From positions 62,001-126,000 of the forward strand of contig JAEXRH010000014.1 of the NCBI GenBank assembly GCA_023438065.1: DNA of 64,000 bases, written 5' to 3'. Origin of the DNA: Spirochaetota bacterium. Lineage in GTDB: Bacteria; Spirochaetota; Spirochaetia; Treponematales; Treponemataceae. Position numbers and translations under genes: made by a program. Of the stretch, positions 17,293-26,823 are shown piece by piece (within the stretch, counting starts at the first letter, position 1; each line of letters starts with the position of its first letter). Below the pieces are notes generated by a model. The model saw only the letters and a list, made by a program, of their open reading frames with translations. It searched no databases and was not told the origin of the DNA.

Positions 17293-18276
17293 ATGACAAC
17301 CTACGACACCGCAACCGCCCTCATCGAGGGTCTTTCCTCGGTCATCCAGGGGAAACGCGGCGAACTCGAGTTATTTGTCGCGTCGTTTCTCGCGGGAGGA
17401 CACGTCCTCATCGAGGACTTTCCCGGCCTCGGCAAGACGACGCTCGCGCGGACCCTTTCGCGTCTCGTCGCTTCCGACGCGGGGAGCGCGAGTTTCAAGC
17501 GCATCCAGTTCACCCCCGACCTTCTCCCCTACGACATCACCGGCGTCGACATATTCAATCCCGAGGAACGAACCTTCACCTTCAGGCCCGGTCCGGTCTT
17601 TTGCGACATCCTCCTCGCGGACGAGATCAATCGCACGACCCCGAAGGTCCAGTCCGCCCTGCTCGAGGTAATGGCCGAGCGGCAGGTGACGATCAGCGGA
17701 ACCACGCATGAAGTCAGCCCGCTCTTTTTCGTCGTCGCGACGCAAAACCCCATCGAGACCGAGGGGACCTATCCCTTGCCCGCGGCCCAGCTCGACCGAT
17801 TCATGACGCGCCTGTCCCTCGGCTACCCGGACGAGAAAGCCGAACGGGCGATTCTGCGGATGGACCCGTCCGAGACGATCCTTCCGACCGTAAAACCCGT
17901 TATTTCGACCGCGGAAGTCCTGGAGGCGAGAGCCGGACAAAAGGGCGTTCACTGCCACCCCGCGCTCGAGGAAGCCCTCCTGACCGTCGTCCGAAAGACG
18001 CGCGCCCATCCGGCCTTCGCACTGGGCGTTTCCCCGCGCGGGGCCCTGCAATACCTCCACGCCGCGAAAACTCTCGCGCTCGTCCGGGGAAGGCAATGGG
18101 TCGAGGACGGGGACATCGTCGACCTCGCGTTGCCGATTCTCGCGCACCGGGTCGTTCCGAGCGACGCCAGGACCGACATAGCGTCAACCCTTTCATCCAT
18201 CGTTTCCGAAACCTTGCGCAAGCTCGACCGGAAAACGGATTGGTCGAAAGAGGCTCCCCTTGACTCATCCCGCTGA
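17293..18276 (+). CDS. MoxR family AAA+ ATPase
   Basis: MoxR ATPases act as chaperones for assembly or maturation of partner proteins and are usually encoded with a DUF58 protein. This 327-residue protein has Walker A DFPGLGKTTLA near residue 44, Walker B LLADEINRTTPKVQSALLE near residue 107, sensor 1 FVVATQNP and the lid-domain arginine region SPRGALQYLHAAK. The reading frame begins at ATG 17293; a GTG/ATG further upstream would overlap the -10 box. It overlaps the next gene by 17 nt, consistent with one operon of moxR, DUF58 and the transglutaminase gene. Confidence 0.93.
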   Translation: MTTYDTATALIEGLSSVIQGKRGELELFVASFLAGGHVLIEDFPGLGKTTLARTLSRLVASDAGSASFKRIQFTPDLLPYDITGVDIFNPEERTFTFRPGPVFCDILLADEINRTTPKVQSALLEVMAERQVTISGTTHEVSPLFFVVATQNPIETEGTYPLPAAQLDRFMTRLSLGYPDEKAERAILRMDPSETILPTVKPVISTAEVLEARAGQKGVHCHPALEEALLTVVRKTRAHPAFALGVSPRGALQYLHAAKTLALVRGRQWVEDGDIVDLALPILAHRVVPSDARTDIASTLSSIVSETLRKLDRKTDWSKEAPLDSSR

Positions 18277-19558
18277 AAAACGGGATGGCGCTCGCTTTTC
18301 CGTCACCCGCTTCGGATTCGCCGCCCTCGCGCTCGCCCTTGCCTTAATCGCGGAAGGCCTCTTGCACGGAGAGCTCGCCGCGCTTCTTTCGGGCGCGGGA
18401 CTCCTTGCCTACGCGACATACTCGTTTTGCGTCGCGGCGCTCGCCTCGTTCGCCTGGCGCGACGTGAGCGTGTCCGCGGAATGGGGCGACGTCGACCATG
18501 TCATCCTTCGAGCCCTTCCGGCTATCGGCGATTCGGCGCTCGGGCCCTGGCTTTCCTTCTGCTCGGTCCGGTATGAGGCCAGCTATCGACACGACGAAGA
18601 AGGCCCGGGATCAAAGGCCTTTATTCTTTCCGTGCTCCTGTCGCCCGGGGAACCGAAAAAAAGGATCGCGCCTCCCGATCGCGGGATCTATGTCGGTTCT
18701 GTCCCCAAACTCGTCATTTCCGACTTCTCCGGACTATTCCGTTTCGCGAGGGATCTCGCGAGCGCGGGAAGCGCGGGCACCCTCGCAATTCCGGCCCGAC
18801 CGGAAACTTGCGGGATTCCGGTCCTCCCCTCGGGAAGCTCCTCCTTTGTCGCGGGGAAAAGCACCTTTCGCCGCTCGGAGGAGCTGTACGAGGCTCGCCG
18901 TTATTTCTCGGGCGACGACCCCCGAAAGATCAACTGGAATATCTTCGCCCATACCGGAGAGCTCGCGATCCGCGAGGGAGAACTGTTGCCGCCGCCGTCG
19001 GCCGAATTCCTCTTTCGCGTGAATGCCTCCATGCCGGTCGGGTTTCGCGGAGACTCGCGGCGAGACGCCGAACGGCGCTTCGAGCGGCTCGTATCCCGGG
19101 CGGCGTACGTGGCGCTTTGGCTATCGAGAAGAGGAAGGGTCGTGACCCTCGAGACGGGGAGGCGGAACGGGTCGCCCGAAAGGATACGGATAGAACCGGA
19201 AAGCGTCCTGGCCGAACGCGAAATCCTCGAGGCGTTCGCCCGTTACGCCCTTTTCCGGAAAGCAGTCCCGGAAGACGCCCCGTCAGCGCCCGTCAGCGAC
19301 CCGGACAACGCGGCCATACTGGTTTTCACGATGCCCGATCAAGCGGTCCCGCCCATTCGCTCCGGCGCGAACGTCGCGCTCATCCTCGGTCCGTTTCCGG
19401 AAAAAGCGCGTCCCTGGTCCCCGAGGGAAGAGCTCCTCAAATACGTGTTTCTCGGGACGACCGGGACCTCCCCGCTTTCGGGTCAGGCCTATCGTTCACG
19501 ATTCATGACCGCGCTTTCGTCGCTGCGCAAGGAGCGAGACAATGTTCAGACGGTTTGA
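18260..19558 (+). CDS. DUF58 domain protein
   Basis: This 432-residue protein has two N-terminal transmembrane helices (about residues 17-70), an extracytoplasmic-type beta region, and the DUF58 signature YFSGDDPRKINWNIFAHT near residue 212 followed by ELAIRE. DUF58 proteins carry a VWA-like fold and work with MoxR ATPases; the exact task is unknown. The start appears to be TTG at 18260, preceded by AAAGAGG, inside the end of moxR. It overlaps the next gene by 17 nt. Its C-terminal half is poorly conserved in appearance. Confidence 0.88.
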   Translation: MTHPAEKRDGARFSVTRFGFAALALALALIAEGLLHGELAALLSGAGLLAYATYSFCVAALASFAWRDVSVSAEWGDVDHVILRALPAIGDSALGPWLSFCSVRYEASYRHDEEGPGSKAFILSVLLSPGEPKKRIAPPDRGIYVGSVPKLVISDFSGLFRFARDLASAGSAGTLAIPARPETCGIPVLPSGSSSFVAGKSTFRRSEELYEARRYFSGDDPRKINWNIFAHTGELAIREGELLPPPSAEFLFRVNASMPVGFRGDSRRDAERRFERLVSRAAYVALWLSRRGRVVTLETGRRNGSPERIRIEPESVLAEREILEAFARYALFRKAVPEDAPSAPVSDPDNAAILVFTMPDQAVPPIRSGANVALILGPFPEKARPWSPREELLKYVFLGTTGTSPLSGQAYRSRFMTALSSLRKERDNVQTV

Positions 19559-22500
19559 CCCCGCGCAAGGCTTGCGAACCCTCTCTTTTTTGATCCTTTT
19601 CGTCGTCCCCGGGCTTTATATCAAGGAAATACTTCCCTTGTGGGTTTTGCCCCTTGCCGTCGCGCTGTCGATCGCGGCGGCCTATGCGCTCGACGGGATC
19701 CGGCTCAGGACGATACCGGCAGTCATGTGCTCGCTCGCGGGAACGGGCCTTCTCTTCGTCGCGCTCTATGTCATCGCGCGCGCGATCCGGAACAACTCCG
19801 TCAGCGCGGCCTTTCTTCGCGTATCGCTCGCCTACTGGATCCCGGTGGTATCCTGCGCCCTGACCGTCGCCGCAACCCTCGCGTGGAGACGGAACCCTGT
19901 CTGGAAGAAACTCGAGCCGCTCGCGCTCATCGCGGCGTTCGCCGTTCTTTTCTGGTCTCAGGGGAGGCACTCGATCACGGTTTTTCCCCACCCGCTCTAC
20001 CTCGCGTCGCTCGCCTCCGCGATGATCGGCGTTACCCTCGCCAGGATGACGCTCACCCGCGAGGAAAGGCATCGCGGATGGGCCGCCCTCGCGGGTTTCG
20101 CGCCCTTTTTGGCGCTCGTCATTTTCTTCATCATGGCTGCCTTCAACGCCCTTTCGGTGACCAATAACGGGGGCCTCATCCAGCCGACCCTTTTCCGTTT
20201 TGATTTTTCCCCGTATCTCTCCCTCCAGAACGAGATCAAGCTCAACGACAAGCTCGTGCTCATCGTCAGGACCGCGGAGGAAAACTCGACGACGCTCCTG
20301 AGACGCATCTATCTCGCCGGGTGGAACCCGGAAAAGGGCTTTTTCGAGGACGACCCGCCGGGAGAGCCCCGCCAGATAACGCAAGTGCCGGGCCGGCCGC
20401 AATCAGTTCCCCATGACGCCTTCGAGCTCCGCTCGCCCGCGGAGCAGGAGTATTTCATCGTGAACTTCGATCCCTCCTCCCTGATCGCCATGGATTACCC
20501 CGTCGCCATCACGCCGTATCGCATCTGGGACTCGACCGCGTTCAACGGCGCGTACGCGGTCACGAGCGAGACCATCGGCTTCATTCCCTTCGAGCTCTTC
20601 GACTGTCCCGCGCCTACCGGAAATCCCGACGAGGGAATGACGCGAAAGACGCTCGACTACTACACCGCGATCGACCCGAAAACGGCGGCTCTCGTCGGGG
20701 CAATCGCACGAAGGCATATCGAGAACGTTCCCGGATACTACGACAAAATCCAGGCTCTCAACTCCTATCTCCGCGACGGGGAGTTCCGGTATTCCCTCAA
20801 GCCCGGTGTCGCGCCCGACGGGAACCAGCTTCGCTACTTTCTCGAGGACACTAAAAAGGGCTACTGCACCTATTTCGCGTTTTCACTGTGCCTGATGCTC
20901 AGAAGCGTCGGTATTCCCGCGCGCATCGCCGCGGGATTTTTCCTGAAGCCCGATTCCGGCGCGCTCGACTATTATCCCGTGCGCGCGAACATGGCCCACG
21001 CGTGGGTCGAGGTTTTCTTTCCCCGGTACGGCTGGATCTCGTTCGACCCGACCTCGAACGAGCTCGCGGAGGGCGAAAATCTCGAGATCGACATGAATCC
21101 CGGCGGGGACGAATTCCTCAACCTTCTCAGCGAGATCATAGACCGGAGAAACGAGCTCACCGCGGAAAACCGCGCGACGGCGTCGCAAGGATCGCTCGCC
21201 TCGCTCATGAAAGCCGTGTACTCCTTCGTCTCGAGGCATTCCCGGCCGGGAATCCTCGCGCTTGTGTGCATACTCCTCGCGATACCGGGCCTGAGGCGTC
21301 TCTATCGACATCTCGTCATGACCCGTTCGGCCAACGCGAGAAAGGCCGTGCTCTTCGCCGCCCGGGAGATGTACCGCGCGCTCGCGCGTTCGGGACTCAA
21401 GCGGGAACGGGGGGAATCCAGGACCGCCTTTACCCGCAGGTTGAACGATCCCGCGGTCTCGGAGCTCTTCTCGCTCGAGCAGCGCGCGCGATATGCGCCG
21501 GAGCTCCCCGCCTCGGCGCGGGAGCAAGCCCTTGTCCTCCTGAGAACCGTCAAACGCCACTACCGGAAACGAAAGACTTTATCGGCAAGATCCTGGCTGA
21601 TGATTCTTTTTCTCGCCTTGACCCTCCGTTCGCCCTCGGCTCAGGAAGTGAACGCCGCCGAGGAGACGCTTCTCGCGCAGGCGAATACGGCGATCAAGGC
21701 CGAAAACTGGGAGTCGGCCATCACGCTCCTGACGAACGGGATCCGTTCGTTCCCGAAAAATCCCTTCTTCCACTATACCCTCGGAAACCTCTATACCGAT
21801 CAGCGTCTCTATGCGGCCGCGAGAAAGGAACTCCTCGCGGCGCGCGAACTCGATTATCCCGACATCGAGCTCTATTCCCGTCTCTCGGAGGTATCGAGCC
21901 TTCTCAATCTGGACGAGGAAGCCCTTTCCTTCATAACGGAGTTTCTCGCCGAAAGGCCCGAGGATCTTGTCGCCTGGTCGAATTACGGCTGGCTTTGCTA
22001 CAAGACGAACCGCCTCGACGAGGGAATCAAGAAGCTCCACGAAACCCTCGCGACCTACGGCCCGGACGGAAACCTGTACGTCGGGCTCGGAAACCTCTAT
22101 ACGGCCGCGTTCGACTACCCTAACGCGAAGAAGTACTACACCCTTGCCATCGAAAACGCGGAGCGCCTCAATCAGCTCTATCCGGCGTCGATCCATTACT
22201 ATAACCGTTCGATTCTCGAGGAAACCTTTTATCATTTCGATGATGCCTATCGGGACACGGTACGCTCTCTCGAGGCGACCCCGCGGTCCTCCGGTTATCT
22301 CATGCAGGGAGAACTCGAACTCAGACGGCATTCCTTCAAGGCGGCGTTTGAGCAATACATGAAAGCCTTTACGATCGATTCCACCCCGCTTGCGTCCATG
22401 GGCCTTGCCGACACCTTGATGCAAGCCGGGTATCCGAGCGAAGCCGCTCAGTACATGGACGCAATCGAGCGAAAGAAAGACCTTTCATGGATTTCCAACT

Positions 22501-23375
22501 ATGGAACGACGCCCGACCAATATCGCGCCGATATCTTTAAAACCCGCATGGAAATCTCGCGATTTGCCAGAAACCTTGAAAAACGCAAAGTTGTCCACAG
22601 TTTATCCACATTTATTTCTAAACACTGGCACATCGCGCGGCTGAGCGTGGCTTTTTGGTATTACGACGCCATGAACCGGGTGCTTACCGCGACGGTTGCG
22701 CAGTACTACGAAACGAGCGAACAGTACATCCGACATCACGCGGGGGATGGTTTCAGGGTTAACAGTTTTTATTATCAGGCGTTCAATTCCTGGCATGGAA
22801 TCGCCGCCCCGTATCTTTCGCGTGCGAAAGCCATCGAAACCGGTCGTATTCCCGCGGCATTGCCTTCTTATAAATATGAGGAAGCCCTCATCCGGGGGGA
22901 TATGTCTCTGCTGGAAGACGCGATCGGGTCGCTAGACCCCGAATGGGAACGCCAATTCCTGTCCAAAGCCCTTGCTGAGCGCCTTTCAGGCTTTCCCTGG
23001 CTTGAAAAGGAGAAAAGCAACGCCTTTTCGTCACGCCTGTACGCTATCCATCCGGCCGCGTTCATTAAACACGACTTGCGCCTTCCGGTCAGCTTCACGA
23101 CCGGCGAAATCCGGACAAGGCGCGATAAACGCATTACGCGTAAAATCGAACGGCTTTTTCGCCGATCGGGATTTGAGCAAGACCCGAAGGCACCCTTCAC
23201 CATCAACCTCAGCATGAGCGATACGACGCTCACCGCATCTCTTGTCGATAAAAACAACAACAGAACAATTTATTCACAGGTTATCAACATTTCCACAGAC
23301 TCTCCACCGGATTTGTACGGTTTTATTAACAAGTTTTCCACAAAAGCTTTTCAGTCCGACATCGGATTACCGTAA
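19542..23375 (+). CDS. Membrane transglutaminase-like / TPR fusion protein
   Basis: This 1,277-residue protein combines what are normally two proteins. Residues 10-205 hold about six membrane helices. A transglutaminase-like domain follows with catalytic Cys near 442 (GYCTYFAFSLCLMLRSVGIP), His near 486 (MAHAWVE) and Asp near 502 (SFDPTS). Another helix lies near 560-580. At residues 683-702 a hydrophobic stretch ending SPSAQ looks like a signal peptide, and it is followed by TPR repeats (about 705-950) and an unassigned C-terminal region. AAGGAG precedes the ATG. The 3' third of the gene is visibly richer in A+T and contains DnaA boxes. Operon partner of moxR and DUF58. Confidence 0.88.
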   Translation: MFRRFDPAQGLRTLSFLILFVVPGLYIKEILPLWVLPLAVALSIAAAYALDGIRLRTIPAVMCSLAGTGLLFVALYVIARAIRNNSVSAAFLRVSLAYWIPVVSCALTVAATLAWRRNPVWKKLEPLALIAAFAVLFWSQGRHSITVFPHPLYLASLASAMIGVTLARMTLTREERHRGWAALAGFAPFLALVIFFIMAAFNALSVTNNGGLIQPTLFRFDFSPYLSLQNEIKLNDKLVLIVRTAEENSTTLLRRIYLAGWNPEKGFFEDDPPGEPRQITQVPGRPQSVPHDAFELRSPAEQEYFIVNFDPSSLIAMDYPVAITPYRIWDSTAFNGAYAVTSETIGFIPFELFDCPAPTGNPDEGMTRKTLDYYTAIDPKTAALVGAIARRHIENVPGYYDKIQALNSYLRDGEFRYSLKPGVAPDGNQLRYFLEDTKKGYCTYFAFSLCLMLRSVGIPARIAAGFFLKPDSGALDYYPVRANMAHAWVEVFFPRYGWISFDPTSNELAEGENLEIDMNPGGDEFLNLLSEIIDRRNELTAENRATASQGSLASLMKAVYSFVSRHSRPGILALVCILLAIPGLRRLYRHLVMTRSANARKAVLFAAREMYRALARSGLKRERGESRTAFTRRLNDPAVSELFSLEQRARYAPELPASAREQALVLLRTVKRHYRKRKTLSARSWLMILFLALTLRSPSAQEVNAAEETLLAQANTAIKAENWESAITLLTNGIRSFPKNPFFHYTLGNLYTDQRLYAAARKELLAARELDYPDIELYSRLSEVSSLLNLDEEALSFITEFLAERPEDLVAWSNYGWLCYKTNRLDEGIKKLHETLATYGPDGNLYVGLGNLYTAAFDYPNAKKYYTLAIENAERLNQLYPASIHYYNRSILEETFYHFDDAYRDTVRSLEATPRSSGYLMQGELELRRHSFKAAFEQYMKAFTIDSTPLASMGLADTLMQAGYPSEAAQYMDAIERKKDLSWISNYGTTPDQYRADIFKTRMEISRFARNLEKRKVVHSLSTFISKHWHIARLSVAFWYYDAMNRVLTATVAQYYETSEQYIRHHAGDGFRVNSFYYQAFNSWHGIAAPYLSRAKAIETGRIPAALPSYKYEEALIRGDMSLLEDAIGSLDPEWERQFLSKALAERLSGFPWLEKEKSNAFSSRLYAIHPAAFIKHDLRLPVSFTTGEIRTRRDKRITRKIERLFRRSGFEQDPKAPFTINLSMSDTTLTASLVDKNNNRTIYSQVINISTDSPPDLYGFINKFSTKAFQSDIGLP
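22591..22610 (+). promoter_or_regulatory. Tandem DnaA boxes inside the transglutaminase-TPR gene
   Basis: TTGTCCACA (22591-22599) and the perfect consensus TTATCCACA (22602-22610) lie in the same orientation with an 11-bp period, one helical turn. Confidence 0.6.
23270..23342 (+). promoter_or_regulatory. DnaA box cluster near the 3' end of the same gene
   Basis: TTATTCACA (23270, perfect to TTATNCACA), TTATCAACA (23281, one mismatch, 11 bp later), ATTTCCACA (23289, two mismatches) and TTTTCCACA (23334) are all in one orientation, about 10 kb from oriC. Confidence 0.55.
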
Positions 23376-23403
23376 CCTTTCAAGCCGTTTAGGTAAGCAT
23401 AAA

Positions 23404-23434
23404 AAAAAGCGCGTACCTTGAGTACGCGCTTTTT
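23404..23434. terminator. Bidirectional terminator
   Basis: An 8-bp stem GCGCGTAC (23409-23416) pairs with GTACGCGC (23422-23429). A-runs and T-runs flank it, so it can end both the MoxR operon and the long minus-strand operon that converge here. Confidence 0.93.
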
Positions 23435-23469
23435 CTGAATCTCGCCACAATCGGCGTCTTCGTGAATCC

Positions 23470-24555
23470 TTACTTGGCCGCTAGCAGCTCGAGGTCAAAC
23501 GCGATATAGGCATTCCCCGGAATCGCTCCCGGAACCCCGGCCGCGCCATAGGCGAGTTCGGGAGGAATCACGATAGTTCGGCGTTCGCCGACCGTCATGT
23601 CGAGAGCCTGCGAATCGAAACCCGGAATGAGCTGGCCGCGACCGACCTGGAACTCAAGCGGGGCGTGCATGTCGGAATCGTCGAAAACTGTTCCGTTGAG
23701 GAGATAGCCCTTGTATTTCATCGTCAGGGTCTGTCCGACAGAGACTCCGGCGCCCGTACCGGGCTTGCTCACGACGTAATAGACGCCGGACTCGGCCTTC
23801 GTGGCGTTCGGCCACTTTTTGACGATGGTATCGAGGGTATCCTTCCGCGCGGACTCCTGAGCGTTCTTCTGCCGGTCTGTATTGCCCGCGACGTACTTGT
23901 TGAACGCCTCCTGCGTCGCGGAAAAGGATTTCGCCTCGCCGCCCTGCCTGACGATACGCACGGAGACGATTTTATCTCCGCCCGCGATCGCGTTCACGAC
24001 GTCCTGGCCCTCGATGACGCGCCCGAACACGGTATGCTTCCCGTCGAGCCACGGGGTCGCGACGTGGGTTATGAAAAACTGGCACCCGTTCGTCCCGGGG
24101 CCTGAGTTCGCCATGGAAAGGACGCCGGGACCGTCATGCCTGAGAGAGGGGTCGAATTCGTCGGGGAACCGATAGCCGGGATTTCCCGTCCCGTTCCCCG
24201 CGGGATCCCCGCCCTGGATCATGAAATCCTTGATGACGCGATGAAAGGTAAGGCCGTCGTAAAAGGGCTTTCCTTTCGCCGCGTCAAGGGTTCCCTCGGC
24301 GAGCCCGACGAAATTGCAGACGGTCATCGGGGTTTTCCTGAAATAGAGCTCGAGGACGATAGTCCCCTTGCTCGTCTCCATGATCGCGTACAGTCCGTCC
24401 TTGTCAATCGCGGACACCGTGCTTTTTTCGTCCATCTTTGAATCCCCTCCTGTTCCGGCGGGCGCGCCGCCTATCAATATGGCAGCGGCCGTTGCGCTCC
24501 CGACAATCACCAATAAAACCGCCACGATCAGCAGAATTTTCACCTTTTTCGTCAT
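23470..24555 (-). CDS. Dual-family immunophilin: cyclophilin-FKBP fusion peptidyl-prolyl isomerase
   Basis: This 361-residue protein has an N-terminal signal anchor (residues 5-30), then a cyclophilin domain (about 50-210) with FHRVIKDFMIQGGDP, MANSGPGTNGCQFFIT and the WLDGKHTVFGRV block, a helical linker (about 215-260), and an FKBP domain (about 265-361) with GTVFDDS, VGRGQLIPGFDSQALDMTVGE and PPELAYG. Both domains keep typical active-site residues, so it is probably an extracytoplasmic folding catalyst. Its ATG overlaps the glpK stop as ATGA, so it is the last gene of the long minus-strand operon. Confidence 0.93.
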   Translation of the reverse strand: MTKKVKILLIVAVLLVIVGSATAAAILIGGAPAGTGGDSKMDEKSTVSAIDKDGLYAIMETSKGTIVLELYFRKTPMTVCNFVGLAEGTLDAAKGKPFYDGLTFHRVIKDFMIQGGDPAGNGTGNPGYRFPDEFDPSLRHDGPGVLSMANSGPGTNGCQFFITHVATPWLDGKHTVFGRVIEGQDVVNAIAGGDKIVSVRIVRQGGEAKSFSATQEAFNKYVAGNTDRQKNAQESARKDTLDTIVKKWPNATKAESGVYYVVSKPGTGAGVSVGQTLTMKYKGYLLNGTVFDDSDMHAPLEFQVGRGQLIPGFDSQALDMTVGERRTIVIPPELAYGAAGVPGAIPGNAYIAFDLELLAAK

Positions 24556-26048
24556 CGTTTAAACTCCCTTGCCGCCTTGACCGCGCTATGCCATAGATCA
24601 AGGCGCTTAGCTCGATCCGATTCGTTCATACCGGGATCAAACCGGCTTTTCGCGCGCCAATTGTTCTCGATTTCCTCAAGCCCGCTCCAGAACCCGCACC
24701 GCAAACCGGCCATATACGCCGCGCCAAGGGCGGTAATCTCGGTGATTTCGGGTAACAGAACGGGAATGCCCGAAATATCCGACTGGAATTGCATGAGAAA
24801 ACCGTTTGCGGTCGCGCCACCGTCCGCCTTGAGCGCCATTACCGGCGCGCCGCAGTCGGCTCCCATCGCCGCGATGAGGTCCTCCGACTGATAGGCGATG
24901 CTCTCGAGGGCCGCGCGCACGATATGGGCACGATTGACCCCGCGGGTCAACCCGACGATAGCCCCGCGGGCATCGGGATCCCAGTAAGGCGCGCCAAAGC
25001 CGACGAAGCCCGGTGCGAGATAGGCGCCGCCGGAATCGGGGACCGAACGCGCGACCTCCTCGGACTCCTCGGATGACGCGATAAGGCCCATTTCGTCGCG
25101 TAGCCACTGGATCGCGGCGCCCGCGATGAAGACCGAGCCCTCGAGGGCATACGTCGTCTTCCCGTTCAGCTTCCACGCTACTGTCGTCAGGAGGTTATGC
25201 CTCGACCATACCGGGTTCGTGCCGGTATTGAGAAGCGAAAAACAGCCGGTTCCGTAGGTATTCTTCGCCATCCCGGGTTTGAAACAGGCATGCCCGAATA
25301 AGGCCGCCTGCTGATCCCCGAGGACGCCGGTGACCGGGATAGACCGGCCGAAAATATCGGCATTCGTCTCGCCAAAATCGTCCGAGCTCGAGAGGATCTT
25401 CGGTAAAACCTCTTGAGGAATCCCGAGAACGGAAAGAAGCATCGGGTCCCAGGATCCCTCGTTGATATTATAAAGAAGGGTTCGCGACGCGTTCGTGACG
25501 TCCGTAACGTGCCGTCCGGTCAGTTTCCAGAGGAGCCAGGTATCCACGGTCCCGAAGAGGATCTCTCCGTTTTCCGCGAGGGCCTTCAGTCCCGGTATCT
25601 CCCGGAAAAGCCAGCAGAGCTTCGTTCCCGAGAAATAGGGATCGATCCTCAGGCCCGTTCGGGAACGAATCTCGTCCTCGAGTCCCGATGAGATCAGTTC
25701 CTCGCAAATCGCGGTCGATCTCCTGCATTGCCACACGATCGCGGGGTATACGGGCTTTCCCGAGTCCTTGTCCCAAACGACGACCGTCTCGCGCTGGTTC
25801 GTGATGCCGATCGAGGCGATCTCGGCGACGTCGACATGCGCGAGGGCTATGGCCTCGCGCGCCACGGAAAGCTGGGTCTCCCATATCTCGTTCGGGTCAT
25901 GTTCGACCCATCCCGGTTCGGGATAATGCTGGGTAAAGGGACGTTGGGCGCGGGAAACCATCCGCCCGTCATGATCGAAAAGAATCGCGCGCGAGGAGGT
26001 CGTTCCCTGGTCGAGCGCGAGGATGTATCCTTTATCGGCGCTTTTCAT
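24552..26048 (-). CDS. glpK: Glycerol kinase
   Basis: GlpK phosphorylates glycerol with ATP to sn-glycerol 3-phosphate. The 498-residue protein has the FGGY-kinase start LALDQGTTSSRAILFD, the FGGY signatures around GYLAPGF-like (YLAPGFVGFGAPYWDPDARG) and a TYGTGCF phosphate motif. Length equals the family norm. No glpF or glpD is adjacent, which is unusual: the gene sits between an unknown secreted protein and the immunophilin, overlapping both (17 nt and 4 nt), and therefore seems to be transcribed with the rpmH-yidC block. Confidence 0.96.
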   Translation of the reverse strand: MKSADKGYILALDQGTTSSRAILFDHDGRMVSRAQRPFTQHYPEPGWVEHDPNEIWETQLSVAREAIALAHVDVAEIASIGITNQRETVVVWDKDSGKPVYPAIVWQCRRSTAICEELISSGLEDEIRSRTGLRIDPYFSGTKLCWLFREIPGLKALAENGEILFGTVDTWLLWKLTGRHVTDVTNASRTLLYNINEGSWDPMLLSVLGIPQEVLPKILSSSDDFGETNADIFGRSIPVTGVLGDQQAALFGHACFKPGMAKNTYGTGCFSLLNTGTNPVWSRHNLLTTVAWKLNGKTTYALEGSVFIAGAAIQWLRDEMGLIASSEESEEVARSVPDSGGAYLAPGFVGFGAPYWDPDARGAIVGLTRGVNRAHIVRAALESIAYQSEDLIAAMGADCGAPVMALKADGGATANGFLMQFQSDISGIPVLLPEITEITALGAAYMAGLRCGFWSGLEEIENNWRAKSRFDPGMNESDRAKRLDLWHSAVKAAREFKR

Positions 26049-26823
26049 ATTCCCCGATAAACCACTGATAGATCGCCTCGGCGCGCGTCGTGAAAGACGC
26101 GTTCAGTCGCTCGTCGATTGCCGGTATCGCCGGGATGTCCGCCCTCGTCAGGCCGTAAACGAGCAAGCAGTCGCCCATATCGAGGACGATCAGAGATACG
26201 CGAAGCCGTTCGGGATTGATCCCCTTTATCACCTTGTAGCTGAGGGTTTCGAGGTTCTCGGAAAGAAAGGCGACGGAATCCTGGTTTTGCAGATAGGAAT
26301 ACCGATATACGTACTCCCCGAAGGTAAGGTCTTTTTGCAGCGCGTACACGGAAACCCCGGCCGCCGAGCCCTCGGTCCGGTCCGGGAGCCTTTTTCGCGT
26401 TTTGGGATCGTCGATCGTGTAGGATTTCTCGTAGAGGGTCCGCATCCGCTTTCTGCTCGTCGAGTAGTACTCGATCCCCTCGAGGGTCGAGAGACTCCGA
26501 AGGATCGCGGACACGCGCGGTACGTCGTCTCCCGGAGCGGTCTCGGCGCCGGCCTTCTTCCGATAGAGAAAGAGGGACTCGACGAAGAACGAGGGATCCT
26601 TTCCCGACCAAAAGCTCAAGGCGTCGCGGGATAGCGGAATGGAAGGAGCGAGCGTCGGTACGACGCCCTTCTCCCGATACGAGTTTTTCTGCGCCTTGCC
26701 CTTTTCGACGAGCTCGCTCACCGTCCGTTCTGGGAGCAACGCGCGAAGCCGGTTGGAAAGGTCATCAGCCGCCATGAATCCCGCGAGGGTAAGGCAAAGA
26801 AGCGCGAAAAAGACTCGTTTCAT
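26032..26823 (-). CDS. Secreted protein of unknown function
   Basis: This 263-residue protein has a signal peptide (residues 1-18, ending in MAA) and no membrane segments. The body has regions such as LEGIEYYSTSRKRMRTLYEKSY and a run of short beta-like stretches toward the C-terminus. I recognise it only as resembling uncharacterised spirochaetal proteins encoded next to jag, without certainty. Its ATG begins at the base after the jag stop, and its end overlaps glpK by 17 nt, so it is part of the same transcript. Confidence 0.75.
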   Translation of the reverse strand: MKRVFFALLCLTLAGFMAADDLSNRLRALLPERTVSELVEKGKAQKNSYREKGVVPTLAPSIPLSRDALSFWSGKDPSFFVESLFLYRKKAGAETAPGDDVPRVSAILRSLSTLEGIEYYSTSRKRMRTLYEKSYTIDDPKTRKRLPDRTEGSAAGVSVYALQKDLTFGEYVYRYSYLQNQDSVAFLSENLETLSYKVIKGINPERLRVSLIVLDMGDCLLVYGLTRADIPAIPAIDERLNASFTTRAEAIYQWFIGEYEKRR

